From contig CABFPE010000434.1 of NCBI GenBank assembly GCA_900660155.1, forward strand, positions 215,934 through 279,933: a stretch of DNA of 64,000 nucleotides. Direction: 5' to 3'. Under the pieces are notes generated by a model. It did no database searches. It was not told the DNA's origin and saw nothing but the letters and a program-made list of their open reading frames with translations. The first letter of the stretch is position 1. The number at the start of each line of letters is the position of its first letter. Below are positions 1-10,627 of the stretch, piece by piece. Made by a program: the position numbers and the translations under genes. Source of the stretch: Hofstenia miamia. Its lineage: Eukaryota; Xenacoelomorpha; Acoela; Hofsteniidae.

Positions 1-235
1 AAATGCAGAATTTAAAATTGTACAAGTTGATGATGGAATATATGCTGAGATGGATGATTTGGACAGTGTTCATGAAGAAGAATTCCAAGAGGAATATAGA
101 CCTAAAAACAATGAACCTGCAGTTCAAAGAAGATGCCCCAGAGGGCAGTAAAAAATAAAATGAGATATAACCCCGAAATATGGGATATTAGTTTAGTAAC
201 TGAATTTAGGGAAAATGAAAAGAGTGATGGAATGA
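1..235 (+). pseudogene. pol 3' end of copy A1 (fossil)
   Basis: Translated fragments correspond to the acidic C-terminal tail that follows integrase in the minus-strand element (5999-6220 there). The tail is rich in Asp/Glu and ends near a basic PRGQ/PQRA segment. It carries no catalytic motif and probably forms the tail of the polyprotein. It belongs to a broken element. Confidence 0.6.
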
Positions 236-269
236 TCACCAATGAAAGCCAGAAGAGTGTGCAGAAGAA

Positions 270-730
270 GGATTTTGCAATCTGATCATCAATTAAAGGG
301 TGTGAGGATGGAGGAAACATCAACTAGCACTACAATGAAAACTAGGTCTCCTCAATCTGGTTGTCAATTAAATGGCATGATGATGAAGCACTCAACACCT
401 ATTAACAAGAGAAGGCAAATTAGAAGATGAGCTCCGCAATCTGATTACCAATTACAGTGTATGAGGATGGAGAATCTAACACTGACTAATAAAAGACAGA
501 GAATAAGAAGGAGATCTCTGCAATCTGATTACCAATTTAAGGGTATGAGGAATGAGACAGAGACAAAAAGATCACCCTCACCCAAATGTCAATTAAGGAC
601 AGGCGGACAAAAGAGGGCCATCATCAGGATACTGATCGTCAATTAAAGGACATGAGGTTGGAGACACAGAAATATGCACACTCTCCTTCAACATCTAGTA
701 GTACTTGATGCCAACTAAAGGCAAAGAGGA
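270..730 (+). repeat. Tandem ~50-85 bp units encoding QLKG-type peptide repeats
   Basis: About seven degenerate units are centred near 287, 354, 440, 523, 586, 636 and 707. Each carries a core like TCAATTAAAGG followed by ATGAGGATGGA, read as QSDYQLKGMRME or a close variant, and the spacers are variable and rich in Ser, Thr and Arg. The same unit recurs on the minus strand in the relative at 5410-5890, so it is a property of the family. It sits between the pol tail and the accessory ORF. Its function is unknown. Confidence 0.7.
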
Positions 731-1745
731 AACAGCATCAATTACCATGAAAAATTGGAAAACCCAGCCAATAAGTGATGACTCTGACATGGATACTTCA
801 GAACGTCCTTCAACAAGCTCATTCCCAACAACAACAGAAAGTTCAGGAATATTTTCATATAGACAAGTATTGACAACAACAAAATCGTCTTGGTCAGAAG
901 AAAGAGAAAGCAGAATGACAAAAGTAGGCAAAGAGTGGATACATCCATATTTTATTGTGAATAGAAAGATGAGATATAACTCATATGATAATTTGTTGCC
1001 AGAAACAAAAAGATTCATCAGAGAAAATACATCTACAAAAGAGAACAAGAGTCTAGTGATTCCCATAGTGATTGATAAAAAGAATCAGCCTACATGTAAT
1101 ACAATAATTGTGTACACAACAGAAATGAAAGAGGAATTCAATCAGCCATACGTTAAGAGTATGGTACACATAACATTTGATGAACAGTTCTCCCTAAAAG
1201 ATGTACAAAAACTCACCAAAAATAGAGAAAAGATAATAAAAGAATGCAAACAGGTGAACCTAGACAAAAATCATCTAACAGTAATATATTTTGTCAAACA
1301 CAGTGAACTCAGACTAAAAAAGTTGCAGACAAATATTGAGGAAATGTTGAAAATAGCCAAGAGACACAAAACAAAAGTAGTAATCATAGTGTCCCAAAAA
1401 CAAGAAGAAATTCCAGAATTTATCAAAGAGATGGAGATAAAGCTAGAAAATCTCTTCATGTTAGATAGTGGAAAATTAAAAATATCTGACCTCATTAAGA
1501 TGGATCTGCATATTAAAGAAATGGCGCCAGCTCAGAGAATAATGGTCAAACCAAAAATAGCAATCAATATGTATTACCAAACCAGAACAATGGAACTATT
1601 GGAAATAGACAACAATTTAGAAGAGACAGGAAATATATTTCTGAAATGCAGTCTAAATCAAACACCTGAACACTTACAGAAGATAGTGATGCATAATCCA
1701 AAGAATAATTCTGCTAATAAAGAAGAAGATCATATAATTTGTTGA
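705..1745 (+). CDS. Accessory ORF downstream of pol, 346 codons, unknown function
   Basis: This uninterrupted ORF lies between the repeat tract and the LTR, the position where some Gypsy elements carry a third gene. It shows no signal peptide, no membrane segment and no glycosylation-rich ectodomain, so it does not look like an envelope. The N-terminal ~60 residues are Ser/Thr/Asp-rich. The middle (about residues 105-260) is a mixed alpha/beta pattern with hydrophobic strands such as LTVIYFV and KVVIIVS, then an amphipathic Lys/Glu-rich helix. The C-terminus is Asn/Lys-rich. No cysteine cluster or known catalytic motif was recognised. The first ATG pair (MMPTKG) lies just after the last QLK repeat, and an earlier start cannot be excluded. 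It is the longest clean coding stretch in the first 25 kb. Confidence 0.65.
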   Translation: MMPTKGKEETASITMKNWKTQPISDDSDMDTSERPSTSSFPTTTESSGIFSYRQVLTTTKSSWSEERESRMTKVGKEWIHPYFIVNRKMRYNSYDNLLPETKRFIRENTSTKENKSLVIPIVIDKKNQPTCNTIIVYTTEMKEEFNQPYVKSMVHITFDEQFSLKDVQKLTKNREKIIKECKQVNLDKNHLTVIYFVKHSELRLKKLQTNIEEMLKIAKRHKTKVVIIVSQKQEEIPEFIKEMEIKLENLFMLDSGKLKISDLIKMDLHIKEMAPAQRIMVKPKIAINMYYQTRTMELLEIDNNLEETGNIFLKCSLNQTPEHLQKIVMHNPKNNSANKEEDHIIC

Positions 1746-2410
1746 AACTAAGATCAAATTATGATTATTTAGAAAAACAATTTAAGTTTAATTATCAGAA
1801 TTATATTTGTAAAATGCAACCAAGTAATAACATAGCAAATTAGTACTTGTTGTTCAATAATTTGAATAAATAAAGGGGGCAAAATCACTTCCAATATTTT
1901 TAGCCATTTTGGCAGACAAACTAAATTCAAATTTTAAATGACAGGTACTTTTTGAATTAGAGTATAAATAGAGCTGAAATTAATTTGGAAACTGTTGAAG
2001 TAAATTCTTTGAAAATCTTATTCTTAGATCTTATATTGGTTTGATTGTAGCATCATCCAAAATAATCAGAAAAAAGCTGCAAACGTCACAGAAGAGAGTA
2101 AGATTGAAAAGGAGTTGATTAAAAAATATTATAATCAAGTCAGTTGCTATGATTTCAGATTAATTTGTAAGATGCTACCAAGAATATAATATGTGTCAAA
2201 AAAGAGATATTTGTATCTGTCAATAAAAATACATTTGACAAAAAGACACTTACGTTATTTTATAGCCGCCATCTTGGCAGAAGCTTAAATTTGAATCAAC
2301 AGGTACTTCTTTTGAATTACTATAAATACATTGAAACTATTGTAAGAGTTTTATAAAGAATTTTACTTAGAATTCTTATTTTTCACCTTATTAATGGTTT
2401 GACTATTTAA
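1742..2410 (+). promoter_or_regulatory. Duplicated promoter-like module at the LTR 5' side
   Basis: Two diverged copies of a roughly 300-bp module lie head to tail (about 1742-2045 and 2093-2410). Each contains the block GCCATNTTGGCAG, then ACAGGTACTT...TTTGAATTA, and then a TATA box (TATAAATA at about 1962 and 2320). The second lies inside the LTR as defined by the solo LTR at 21229. The arrangement suggests an expanded U3 or promoter, but transcription start sites cannot be seen from sequence. Confidence 0.5.
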
Positions 2411-3169
2411 TATGATGTTGAGCTAATTGAGCAGTGTTTAGTAGTGGTCTGGATACATCACAGGGAACGATTCTAGGGTCCCTGTGCCAGATCATGAAAG
2501 TGCACTTAGGTTAGGTGTAGGGGTTTTCTCTCAATTAGTTGACTAGCATTTCACTTCTACATGTATGAGATAATTTATTGTCAACAAATGGTTGGATAAC
2601 CAAGCCTTAGGATTTATCTTAATATTATTTTAGATCCAAATTAATCACCTATAATCGACTGATAAAGTGACCATACATGTAGTAAATTATAAATGTAGGT
2701 TAGGAAGTTGTTTGAATAGAATTTATTTAAATAAGCCAGTATATTTTCAGTAATGGCTACATGTAATATTTAACGAACAACTAGTAACAGTTCAGGTTGC
2801 AAATAGATATAACACTTTCACACAATAGAGTTTAAGTCTAGTTGTGTCATGCTTTGAGTAAGCACTGAGCTAATGTAGGGTACACATAAGCTATCTTGAT
2901 TGAGCTGAGAAGTGGCACTCAAGCATTGGATGGAACAGTGAAACTGAATGTGGAGATCTGCTTTGGGCAGATGCCCACAAGTAGATTGTTATGGAGGTTA
3001 CCACATGGCTTCGTCACCTAAAAAGTGAAGAGTTAATCAAGGTTACATAACTTAACAGAAGAAACTAGTCAAGCAGTAACAATATGTAAATCCTTATTCA
3101 CAATACCACAACTAACATTGTAAAGTAACAGTAGAGAAATTGTGATAATGCCTGGTAGTGGATATTACA
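2046..3169 (+). repeat. LTR shared by Gypsy copies A1 and A2
   Basis: The boundaries come from comparison with the solo LTR at 21229-23586. The repeat starts TGTAGCATCATCC and ends GGATATTACA, with TGTA/TACA inverted tips. It is 1124 bp long, whereas the solo copy is about 530 bp without its insertion. The difference is one block present here (about 2284-2875) that includes the second TATA module. A primer-binding site follows directly. The 5' boundary is less certain because similar sequence also lies upstream. Confidence 0.65.
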
Positions 3170-3184
3170 TGGCGACCATGACAG
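3170..3184 (+). promoter_or_regulatory. Primer-binding site
   Basis: TGGCGACCATGACAG starts immediately after the LTR terminus. The TGG start pairs with a tRNA 3' CCA end, as in other LTR elements. An Arg-type tRNA primer is plausible but was not tested against a tRNA set. Confidence 0.55.
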
Positions 3185-3468
3185 CCAAGAACAGCAAACC
3201 TACAGAAGAAACATTCAGTTCTAACACCTGCAAAACAACAGTACAAGCTATAAGTGAAATATGAAAGCAATGAGTTGTTACACAAGCTAACTACCAACAA
3301 AATGTAGAGAGATACCCTGCACTGAACAAGTGCACTTCACTGAGATCCTGGAATTGCAACCTAGAGATGGGAAAGCCACTATGAACCAAAAGAAAAATGA
3401 CAAAAACTAGAAAAGGAAGCGCAAAGAAAACTGCAACAAAAGCAGTAACTCCCAGAACAATCTGATCA

Positions 3469-4858
3469 TTGCCATACTTCAGTGAGAATTCAGCAACAGA
3501 TGCCACGGATACAGAACTACAATCTTTTAGTTCACCCCCAGAGTGGAACCCCATAGACACAAACCCACTAGAGATAATGGTGTTGTTAAACAAGAGCCAA
3601 AAGAGTGAGGAAACCCTAAGGCAACAAGTAGAACAAATGACCAAGAAGCTCAAAGAAATGAAACAATAAAACGAATCGATATTGAGTGAAATTAGAGTAA
3701 ACATGGAATGTGATTAGAAGAACAAAATAAGTTATTTCAAAATGAAATTAAAATTCTGACTCACCAACTGTCAGAGTCCAACAAAAGGTTTCAAGAAGAA
3801 AACCAGCAATGGCAAGAGAAAAACCAAGAACTAGAGAGAAAGAACAGACAATTAATTGAGGACAACGACCTACAGAATAGAAAAGACATGCAATCTCAAG
3901 AAATCAAAGTCCACACCAGAAAAGAGAGCAAGTTGCAGGCGCCACATATGCTGACCCAAAAAGGAGGTAGCATTAGAAGAATCAGATGAAGATTCTGACA
4001 TCAAGAAACAAAAAATAATAAATGAAATCAAGAAAGCAGTGACCACACAACTGCAAGAGGAGGACATACAAACAAATCACAGAAAGCCGAAATATGAGAA
4101 TTTGATTCTACCACAATTAACAGCCAATGATACAATACCATGCAAAGCGACACTACCCAAATTCAATGGGAAAGTAGATGGTTATAATCCTACATTTGCC
4201 AAGTGGCTGCAGATGTTCGAACTGACAATGGCGGAATGGAAAGTGAGCCAACAGGCAGCAGCAGCGAGACTTCCACTATACCTAACCAGAGCAGCATCCC
4301 AACACTATCTGTTATTGGACGCAGAGACAAAAAGGGACTATCAATTGCTAATAGGAGATTTCATTAATTACTACGAAAATGAAAGCTTCAAGAACCAGTA
4401 CCAAATTATCTTGAATCCAATGAAAATGAGAAAAACTGATGACATCTGAGTGGCTTCTGATGCTTAGCTCTAGAGGAAACAGTTATTCGAAATACGACTT
4501 GTTCTCACTTATCTGCAAGGGGATGCCAGAAAGCATCAAAACACAGTTTGAAATTAAATGCGATGTTGATGACAAATTAGAAAGAATGATCAGGAAGGCT
4601 GTCAATATACAAGCAAATATTGAGAACAATGCTCGGGTATATGAGAAAGCTGCATGGTACAGAGATGCACCAACATGGAAAAGCAACTTCAAGTTGCACA
4701 CCCCCAATAAAACCTACTCCAAAGCAAAACAAGAAAAAATAATAAAAGTAAAGGGAAAGGATGGCAAGATGAGGAAAGTAAAAGAGAAAGACGTTAAATG
4801 CTATGGTTGTGGACAGAAAGGACACAAAAAACCAAAAGTAAATAAACATCATTGGTGA
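3469..4858 (+). pseudogene. gag of copy A2 (fossil)
   Basis: The N-terminal part (about 3469-3980) is Gln/Glu/Lys-rich and predicted coiled coil. The central part (from about 4039) has the retrotransposon Gag pattern with LPKFNGKVDGYNP, FAKWLQMFE and ARLPLYLTRAA. The C-terminal part ends in a CCHC-type zinc knuckle (CYGCGQKGHKKPK, about 4798-4838). The corresponding region of the minus-strand element (10627-9700) shows matching short motifs. It is broken in a few places. Confidence 0.75.
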
Positions 4859-4982
4859 CGAGGAAGCATACTACAATTAAGAGGACGTACTACAGATGGA
4901 AGTTAAAATTGACGAAGCAGTACCAACCAACAAGGAGTCAGAAAACTAAGTAGAGTGTGGACTCAGAACAACTGTGCAGCAA

Positions 4983-5112
4983 TAATGATCCTAACAAACC
5001 TCAACATGATGAATATGATAACAATAGCCATTAACAGAGTGACAATTGATACCAGAGCAGCAACATCTATAATTACTGATGAATGTGCTACGAAACTGGG
5101 ATTCCAATGAGA
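4983..5112 (+). pseudogene. Aspartic protease start of copy A2 (fossil)
   Basis: A stretch with VTIDTRAATSIITDECATKLGF matches the retropepsin pattern of a D-T-x-A active-site loop, then a hydrophobic strand and a Lys-Leu-Gly turn. It follows gag as expected in Gypsy elements. It is broken and incomplete. Confidence 0.6.
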
Positions 5113-5360
5113 AGATATGAAGAATTGTAAGAAGAGATTAATTAATGCGTCAGGGGATTATATCAACATGAAAGGAATAACACAGCTAATGCTATAAAGT
5201 AACAGTAGATAAACCTATAATTACTGATGAATGTGCTACGAAACTGGGATTCCAATGAGAAGATATGAAGAATTGTAAGAAGAGATTAATTAACACGTCA
5301 GGGGATTATATCAACATGAAAGGAATAACACAGCTAATGCTATAAAGTAACAGTAGATAA
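5071..5360 (+). repeat. Two ~145-bp tandem repeats at the end of copy A2
   Basis: The segment starting ATAATTACTGATGAATGTGC appears twice, about 145 bp apart. Each copy is followed by AAAGTAACAGTAGATAAAC, which resembles sequence near the LTR 3' end (about 3122-3140). The near identity suggests a recent duplication. Confidence 0.75.
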
Positions 5361-5409
5361 ACAGTGATAATGCCTGGTAGAGGATATTACATTAGCAGCA
5401 TTATCTTTG

Positions 5410-5890
5410 GATTATGCTACAATATCTGGAGCCTTTAGTTGATTAAAGACCTTGGTACCTCCTGCTTTTAGTTGTAGACAGACTGATTTGTTTAGCTGTT
5501 TGCTCTCTACCCTTTAGTTGACATCAAGCTTTGCTGAAGGTTGAGGGGGAGTGTGTTTCTTTGTTTTTTGTTGGTTGTTTCAACCTTGCACCCTTTAGTT
5601 GATGCTCTGTTTGTGGTTGTTGACCCTCATTTAACCAACTTCCCTTTAATTGACATTTGGGTGAAGGTGTTTGTTTTCTAGTTTTTGTATTTGCATTTGA
5701 CTCCATCCTCATGCCCTTCAATTGGTAATCAGATTGCAGAGTTCTTTGTCTGATTCTTTTTCCTCTATTATTCATTGTTGATTGTGCCATTCTCATGCCC
5801 TTTAATTAGCAATCAGATTTTAGAAATTTAATATTTTGAGCACTACTAGTTGACTGTGTCTACATCCTCATGCCCTTTAGTTGACAATCA
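5410..5890 (-). repeat. QLKG-type peptide repeat tract of copy B
   Basis: Eight or so degenerate units occur, seen on the plus strand as CCCTTTAGTTGACAATCAG and variants near 5440, 5470, 5512, 5592, 5642, 5716, 5798 and 5875. Their minus-strand translation gives LQSDYQLKGMRME and PSPKCQLKGS. The tract is homologous to the one at 270-730, and spacing varies between about 40 and 85 bp. Confidence 0.7.
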
Positions 5891-6225
5891 GATTGTGGAG
5901 TTCTTCTTCATATTCTCCTGCTCCTCAAAGGGGACTGACTCTGACTTTCCATTGTTCTCTTCATTTTGTAACCTAAATTCAGTTAATAAATTAATATCCT
6001 ATATTTCAGGGTCATATTTAAGTTTATTTTTTACAGCCCTCTGTGGCATAATTTTTCTTTCAATGTCTGTGTAATTTTGTTGAGGTGTATATTCTTCTTC
6101 AAATTCTTCCTCTACTATGCTGTCCAAGTCTTGCATTTCATTGTATGTACCATTGTTATCTTTTATGATTTTAAACTCTGTGTTAATGTCTAATGTTACT
6201 TGTTCTATGTCAATTGTCACCCTTT

Positions 6226-7235
6226 TTAGGTTTGGAAGTGTAAAATCCTTCCATCATTTAATGTATAGTTATTATTTGGTAATGTCTGTGTGATGGTGAA
6301 TGGCCCTGAAAACTGTGTTTGTAGTTTAATTACTTGGTTTACATCCTGTGTCCTTGGTAGTGTGTATGCATAAACCTTGTCCCCAGTGCTGTGTGGCTTA
6401 CCATAGATTTTCTTGTTGAAGTTCAATTCTTGTCTGATTGCCAATCTTCTTGTGTTAAGGCACATTGCCTCATGGATTCCTGTGATTTGATTTTTTATTT
6501 TTCTGATGTATTCATCATCAGGCTTGTCAGAGTATGCATGATATTGCATTGATATGGGCATTGCAGCCTCTCTACCATACATCACTTTATATGGTGTCAT
6601 CCCTGTAGTCACATGTACCAAAGTATTGTAGAAGTATTCTACCATTTCAATGATGCCTCTCCAATCTCTACCTCCAATGCTTAATGTTAGTACTCTTATC
6701 ACTTTGATCATTGTTCTGTTCAGCCTTTCTACTGTTATGAAGCATGTGTTGAATGTTGATTCAGTTTATATTATTCCCATATGACTGTTTTTGTGTATCT
6801 TTCTGACTAGGTCTCTTTTGAAGTATTCACATATGGCTATTCTTGATGATTTTCCTTGTACATATAGTAATCTAATCCATTGTTATTCATCTTCCATGTG
6901 TATCCTTGAAAGTCTTGTGATAGCTTTTCTAGATCTATGTGCACTATTTGGTTTGGTGTTGTTGATATTATTTTTTCTAGCACTGCTGTTCAGCATGGGA
7001 AATGAGTTTTGTTATTGAGTAGACAGGTTGTACATTTGTTTATCACATCCTCTACTGCCTTTCTTATAGCTATTGATATAAAACATGCATTGAATATTAG
7101 TTCAGTTTGTATTATTCCCATGTGACTCTTTTTGTGTATTTTCCTGAGTAGGTCTCTTTTGAAATACCTGGTATGGCTATCCTTGGTGATTTTCCTTGTA
7201 TGTACAGTAGTCTGTTACCATTCATCTTCCATGTA
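6226..7235 (-). pseudogene. Integrase of copy B (fossil)
   Basis: The minus strand shows part of a zinc-binding region (NKCTTCL near 7040), a candidate first catalytic Asp (VHIDLE near 6940), the conserved TTGMTPYKVMYGREAAMP stretch near 6600, and a C-terminal GDKVYAY...FSGPFTI...NNYTL pattern typical of Gypsy integrases. Within it, about 150 bp near 6745-6910 recurs in diverged form near 7085-7235. It is broken in several places. Confidence 0.75.
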
Positions 7236-7509
7236 TATCTTCTAAAATAGCTGTTTGCTATTTTTTCTAGCATTATTTTCTCATTTCTTAGCTTTTCTAT
7301 TATTTCTTTTCAATAATGTTGGCCATTGTTTTTCAATTATTTCAATTTCAGTGATTTCCTCCTTTATTATTATCAGCATTATTGTTTTTCCTTTTTTGTC
7401 AGTGTTAATATCTGGTAGTTTCTCATATTCATTATGTGGTAAGAATTTGAACTGTTTTCTCTCTCCATCTGTTTATTCTATATCTCATTAGTATTTTGGT
7501 AATGTTGTC

Positions 7510-7870
7510 CAGAAGTTGGCATTTTTGTGTAGTGTTCCCTTTCTATGTTCAATTATAAACTTGAATTCATTGAGATATTCTATCCACCTTGAAACTATGG
7601 AGGATTTGTCTCCAGAATATTTTTTCAGCCATGCTAGGCAACTGTTGTCTGTTAACACTTTGAATGTTTGGCCTATAAGGAAATACAGAAAAATTTTTAA
7701 TGCTTTCTACCAGTGCTAGCATCTCTAATTTTGTTGATCTGTAATTTTCCTCACTCTCTTTTAATTTTCTGCTGAAAAACTGGATTGGTGCTTCCTTATT
7801 ATCCTTTATTTGGCTTAAACATGCACCTATTGCTATGTTGCTAGCATCACAATCTAGTATACATTTCTTG
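7510..7870 (-). pseudogene. RNase H of copy B (fossil)
   Basis: Minus-strand fragments read ILDCDASNIAIGACLSQ near 7850 and FKVLTDN...LAWLKKYSGD near 7620-7660. These match the first-Asp strand and the TDN/LxWL segment of Gypsy RNase H, and lie directly between RT and integrase. The region is broken. Confidence 0.7.
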
Positions 7871-7959
7871 TTTTAGTCTGGGGTGTTGAGCAATGGTAAT
7901 TTGGTGAGTTTGTTTTTATGTTGTCAAGTTGTTCTTGTTCCTTTCATGTCCATTCAAAT

Positions 7960-9405
7960 ATTGCTGATTTTTTCAACAAGGCTGTAATTTTATTTGTTTT
8001 TTGAGCAACATTTGCTATGAATGACCTGTAATAATTAATGAAACCCATTATTCTCTGGAGGTCTTCCTTTGTTTTTGGACTGCTCATATTTTGTATCATT
8101 TCTTTGGCATTGTTTTTCATCTTGATTCTTGCCTTCTCAGTTTTTCTCCCTAGAAACACAACTTGTGTTTATAGAATTTTGCATTTTTTACCATTCACTC
8201 ATGTGTTCAGGTATGGTGTCACTTGCTATTAGGATATCATCTATGTATGCTTTTATTCCATCTTCAACTTTCTTGTTGTTTTGTTTGAGGACTTTCATTA
8301 TGCACCTTTGAAATGTGACCAGCTCACTGCATAACCTGATTGCCATGTACATCCATTTGTATAACCCATAGGGCATTATGACGGCTGTTTTTTCTATGTT
8401 TCCCAGTTCCATTGGTACCTGCCAATATGCCTTTCATAGATCTAGGCAGGTGTAGTATTTGTATTTACTAGCTTTGTATATTATGTCATCAATTCTCAGG
8501 AGAGGTGTATGCATCTTTCCTGAAATCTATACAGAGTCTATATTTGTTCCACTGTTTAACAAATGCTGTGGGTGCTGCATTGGGCTTTTGCTTGGTCTGA
8601 TATTTTTGTTATCTATTAGCTTTTTCAGAATTTTTTTATAGTTTTTTTTATATGCTCTGGCACTCTCTTGCTGGGTAGACATATTGGTTNATGTGTTCAG
8701 GTATGGTGTCACTTGCTATTAGGATATCATCTATGTATGCTTTTATTCCATCTTCAACTTTCTTGTTGTTTTGTTTGAGGACTTTCATTATGCACCTTTG
8801 AAATGTGACCAGCTCACTGCATAACCTGAATGCCATGTACATCCATTTGTATAACCCATAGGGCATTATGACGGCTGTTTTTTCTATGTTTCCCAGTTCC
8901 ATTGGTACCTGCCAATATGCCTTTCATAGATCTAGGCAGGTGTAGTATTTGTATTTACTAGCTTTGTATATTATGTCATCAATTCTCAGGAGAGGTGTAT
9001 GCATCTTTCCTGAAATCTATACAGAGTCTATATTTGTTCCACTGTTTAACAAATGCTGTGGGTGCTGCATTGGGCTTTTGCTTGGTCTGATAATTTTGTT
9101 ATCTATTAGCTCTTTCAGAATTTTTTTATAGTTTTTTTTATATGCTCTGGCACTCTCTTGCTGGGTAGACATATTGGTTCATCTGTTGTGGTAACAATTT
9201 TGTGTGTTTCCCCTACTGCCTTGCCTGCACTAATTTCTTCAATATTGAAGATTTTCACATGTTTCCTTAGAAGTTTCATTAGCTCGTTTTTTTCTTCTCT
9301 GTTGAGATATTCATATTCTTGTCCTTTAATTTCATGTATTTTATAGTTTTCTCCATCTTGGTCCTCAATTATATTGATTTTTTTGTCTATTAGCATCTTT
9401 TCCAT
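7960..9405 (-). pseudogene. Reverse transcriptase of copy B (fossil)
   Basis: The upstream segment (9115-9405) carries the GxxHKI...PICLPSKRVPEHIKK pattern that precedes Gypsy RT. The palm carries KTAVIMPYGLYKWMYM...TFQRCIMKVL and the catalytic YIDDILIASDT box (about 8230-8250, repeated at about 8720-8740). The thumb/connection start reads GFINYYRSFIANVAQK and KKSAIFEWT near 7960-8050. The YIDD box and domain order assign it to Ty3/Gypsy. It contains a 489-bp duplication around a single N that is probably an assembly artefact. It is broken. Confidence 0.85.
8201..9179. repeat. 489-bp near-identical direct duplication around a single N
   Basis: Bases 8201-8689 and 8691-9179 are the same sequence apart from a few differences, with one N exactly between them at 8690. 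A join marked by N with identical sequence on both sides is the signature of two overlapping contigs or haplotypes that were not merged. A real tandem duplication is possible but less likely. Confidence 0.85.
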
Positions 9406-9699
9406 TCTTATTCTCTTTCCTTAGATTTTAATTTTCTCATTTTTCAAGTTGATCACCTTATTAGTCACGTTTAGTATCAGTATAGTTCATTTTCCTTTGT
9501 TCACTGTGCATATACTTGATGGTAAGGATACTTTTTTAGTATTTATACCTGTTTGGCCATACAGCATAATTTCTGCATTTATTCCATCACTGGTTGCTAT
9601 TTGGCACAATTTCCAATTGTTTGGCTGTATACTAGTGTCCTCTATTAGTATGAATACTATTGTGTCCTCACTCTTGTTTTCCTCTTCTGTTGTTATGAT

Positions 9700-10627
9700 T
9701 TCTTCTTGGACCAATACTGGTTTGGCTGGTTTTGCAATTGTTGATTTTTCATTTATTCTGGCATTGTTTTCCATTGTGATTTGAATTGCCAGTCCCTTTC
9801 TTATCATCCTGTAGTGATTTGGGTAAGCCCTTACAAATGTGTGAAAATAAATCATATTTGGAGTAGATTAATTTTCATGAAACTAGCTTTAGTAATCATT
9901 CTACTTGGGTCTTGTAGTTTCTTAAGTCATCTCTTCTGTTCATTATGATTCCATTAAGAATCATTCTGTATTGACTTTTAAAGCTTTCATCATTGTAGTA
10001 AACCTGGTATTCACCAATCAGTTTTCTATAATTTGTTTTTATTTCAATATCTAATACTAGATAATGTTGGTATGCTGCACCTCCTAAGTAAAGTCAAAAT
10101 TGAGTGGCTGCTGCACTTTGTGATACTTTGCATTATTTCATGCACATCTCAAAAATTTGTAACCATTTGTTGAATGTTGGTGACTGGGTGTCTACTCTCC
10201 CTGTAAACTTTGGAATAATCACTTTGCAAATGGGTATGTCAATTTCATTTTCATCCAAAAATATTGAATTTTTGGAATGTTGGTTTTAGTTCTGTTGGTT
10301 TGTCACAGTTTGCTTTAACTTGTTGCATTATATTTTTTACCATTTTCTCTATGAATTTTTCTTCTGTTTCTTCTGGTTTGCTAATGTCTGTAATTGTCTC
10401 ATTTGAGAGTTTTGTTTTGTTTAGTTTTTCTGGTTCACATATTGTTGTTCTTTCTATCAGTTTTGTCTTGTCTGTTTGTGGGTTGTCTGTTTCACCATTA
10501 TTCAGTAACATCAGTCTCAGTTCATCTCTGAGGTTTGTTGATTTCAATTTGTTTCATTATGTTTTCTTCTCTTAATTGCACATTTTCATTGTGCATTTTG
10601 TTCATCAGTTGTTGTAGTCTTTTCATA
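9700..10627 (-). pseudogene. gag of copy B (fossil)
   Basis: The minus strand begins with a Gln/Asn/Glu-rich coiled-coil-like segment (MKRLQQLMNKMHNENVQLRE from about 10627). It continues through a Lys/Thr/Glu-rich linker to LKPTFQKFNIFG near 10260, the counterpart of LPKFNG in copy A2. A later piece near 9760-9800 (RKGLAIQITMENNARINEK) parallels RKAVNIQANIENNARVYEK of copy A2. It is broken. Confidence 0.65.

Larger units (their letters stand above)
1..2045 (+). mobile_element. Ty3/Gypsy LTR retrotransposon, 3' part (copy A1)
   Basis: This is the downstream part of a plus-strand Gypsy-type element whose 5' part lies outside the window. Bases 1-235 match the end of pol in the minus-strand relative at 6220-5999 (shared acidic peptide with EMDDLDS / EMQDLDS). 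A repeat-peptide tract, a 346-codon accessory ORF and an LTR follow in that order. The pol part is broken, while the accessory ORF looks whole. The LTR at 2046-3169 also serves copy A2, so the two copies sit in tandem around one LTR. Family assignment rests on the RT and integrase of the relative. Age looks moderate. Confidence 0.75.
2046..5395 (+). mobile_element. Ty3/Gypsy LTR retrotransposon, 5' part (copy A2)
   Basis: The order LTR, primer-binding site, gag with CCHC knuckle, protease is as expected for a plus-strand Gypsy element. The body ends after protease, where a short stretch resembling the last ~50 bp of the LTR (about 5340-5392) forms the junction with the inverted element B. The copy is broken, with several breaks and no RT or integrase of its own. 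Confidence 0.7.

Noticed and set aside
242-646. Two separate small proteins on the plus strand
   Set aside because: They are frames through the QLKG repeat tract of the Gypsy element, not independent genes.
6791-10575. Plus-strand Phe/Leu/Ser-rich ORFs resembling membrane proteins
   Set aside because: They are shadows of the minus-strand Gypsy gag-pol; the Lys/Asn/Glu-rich sense strand reads as hydrophobic when reversed.
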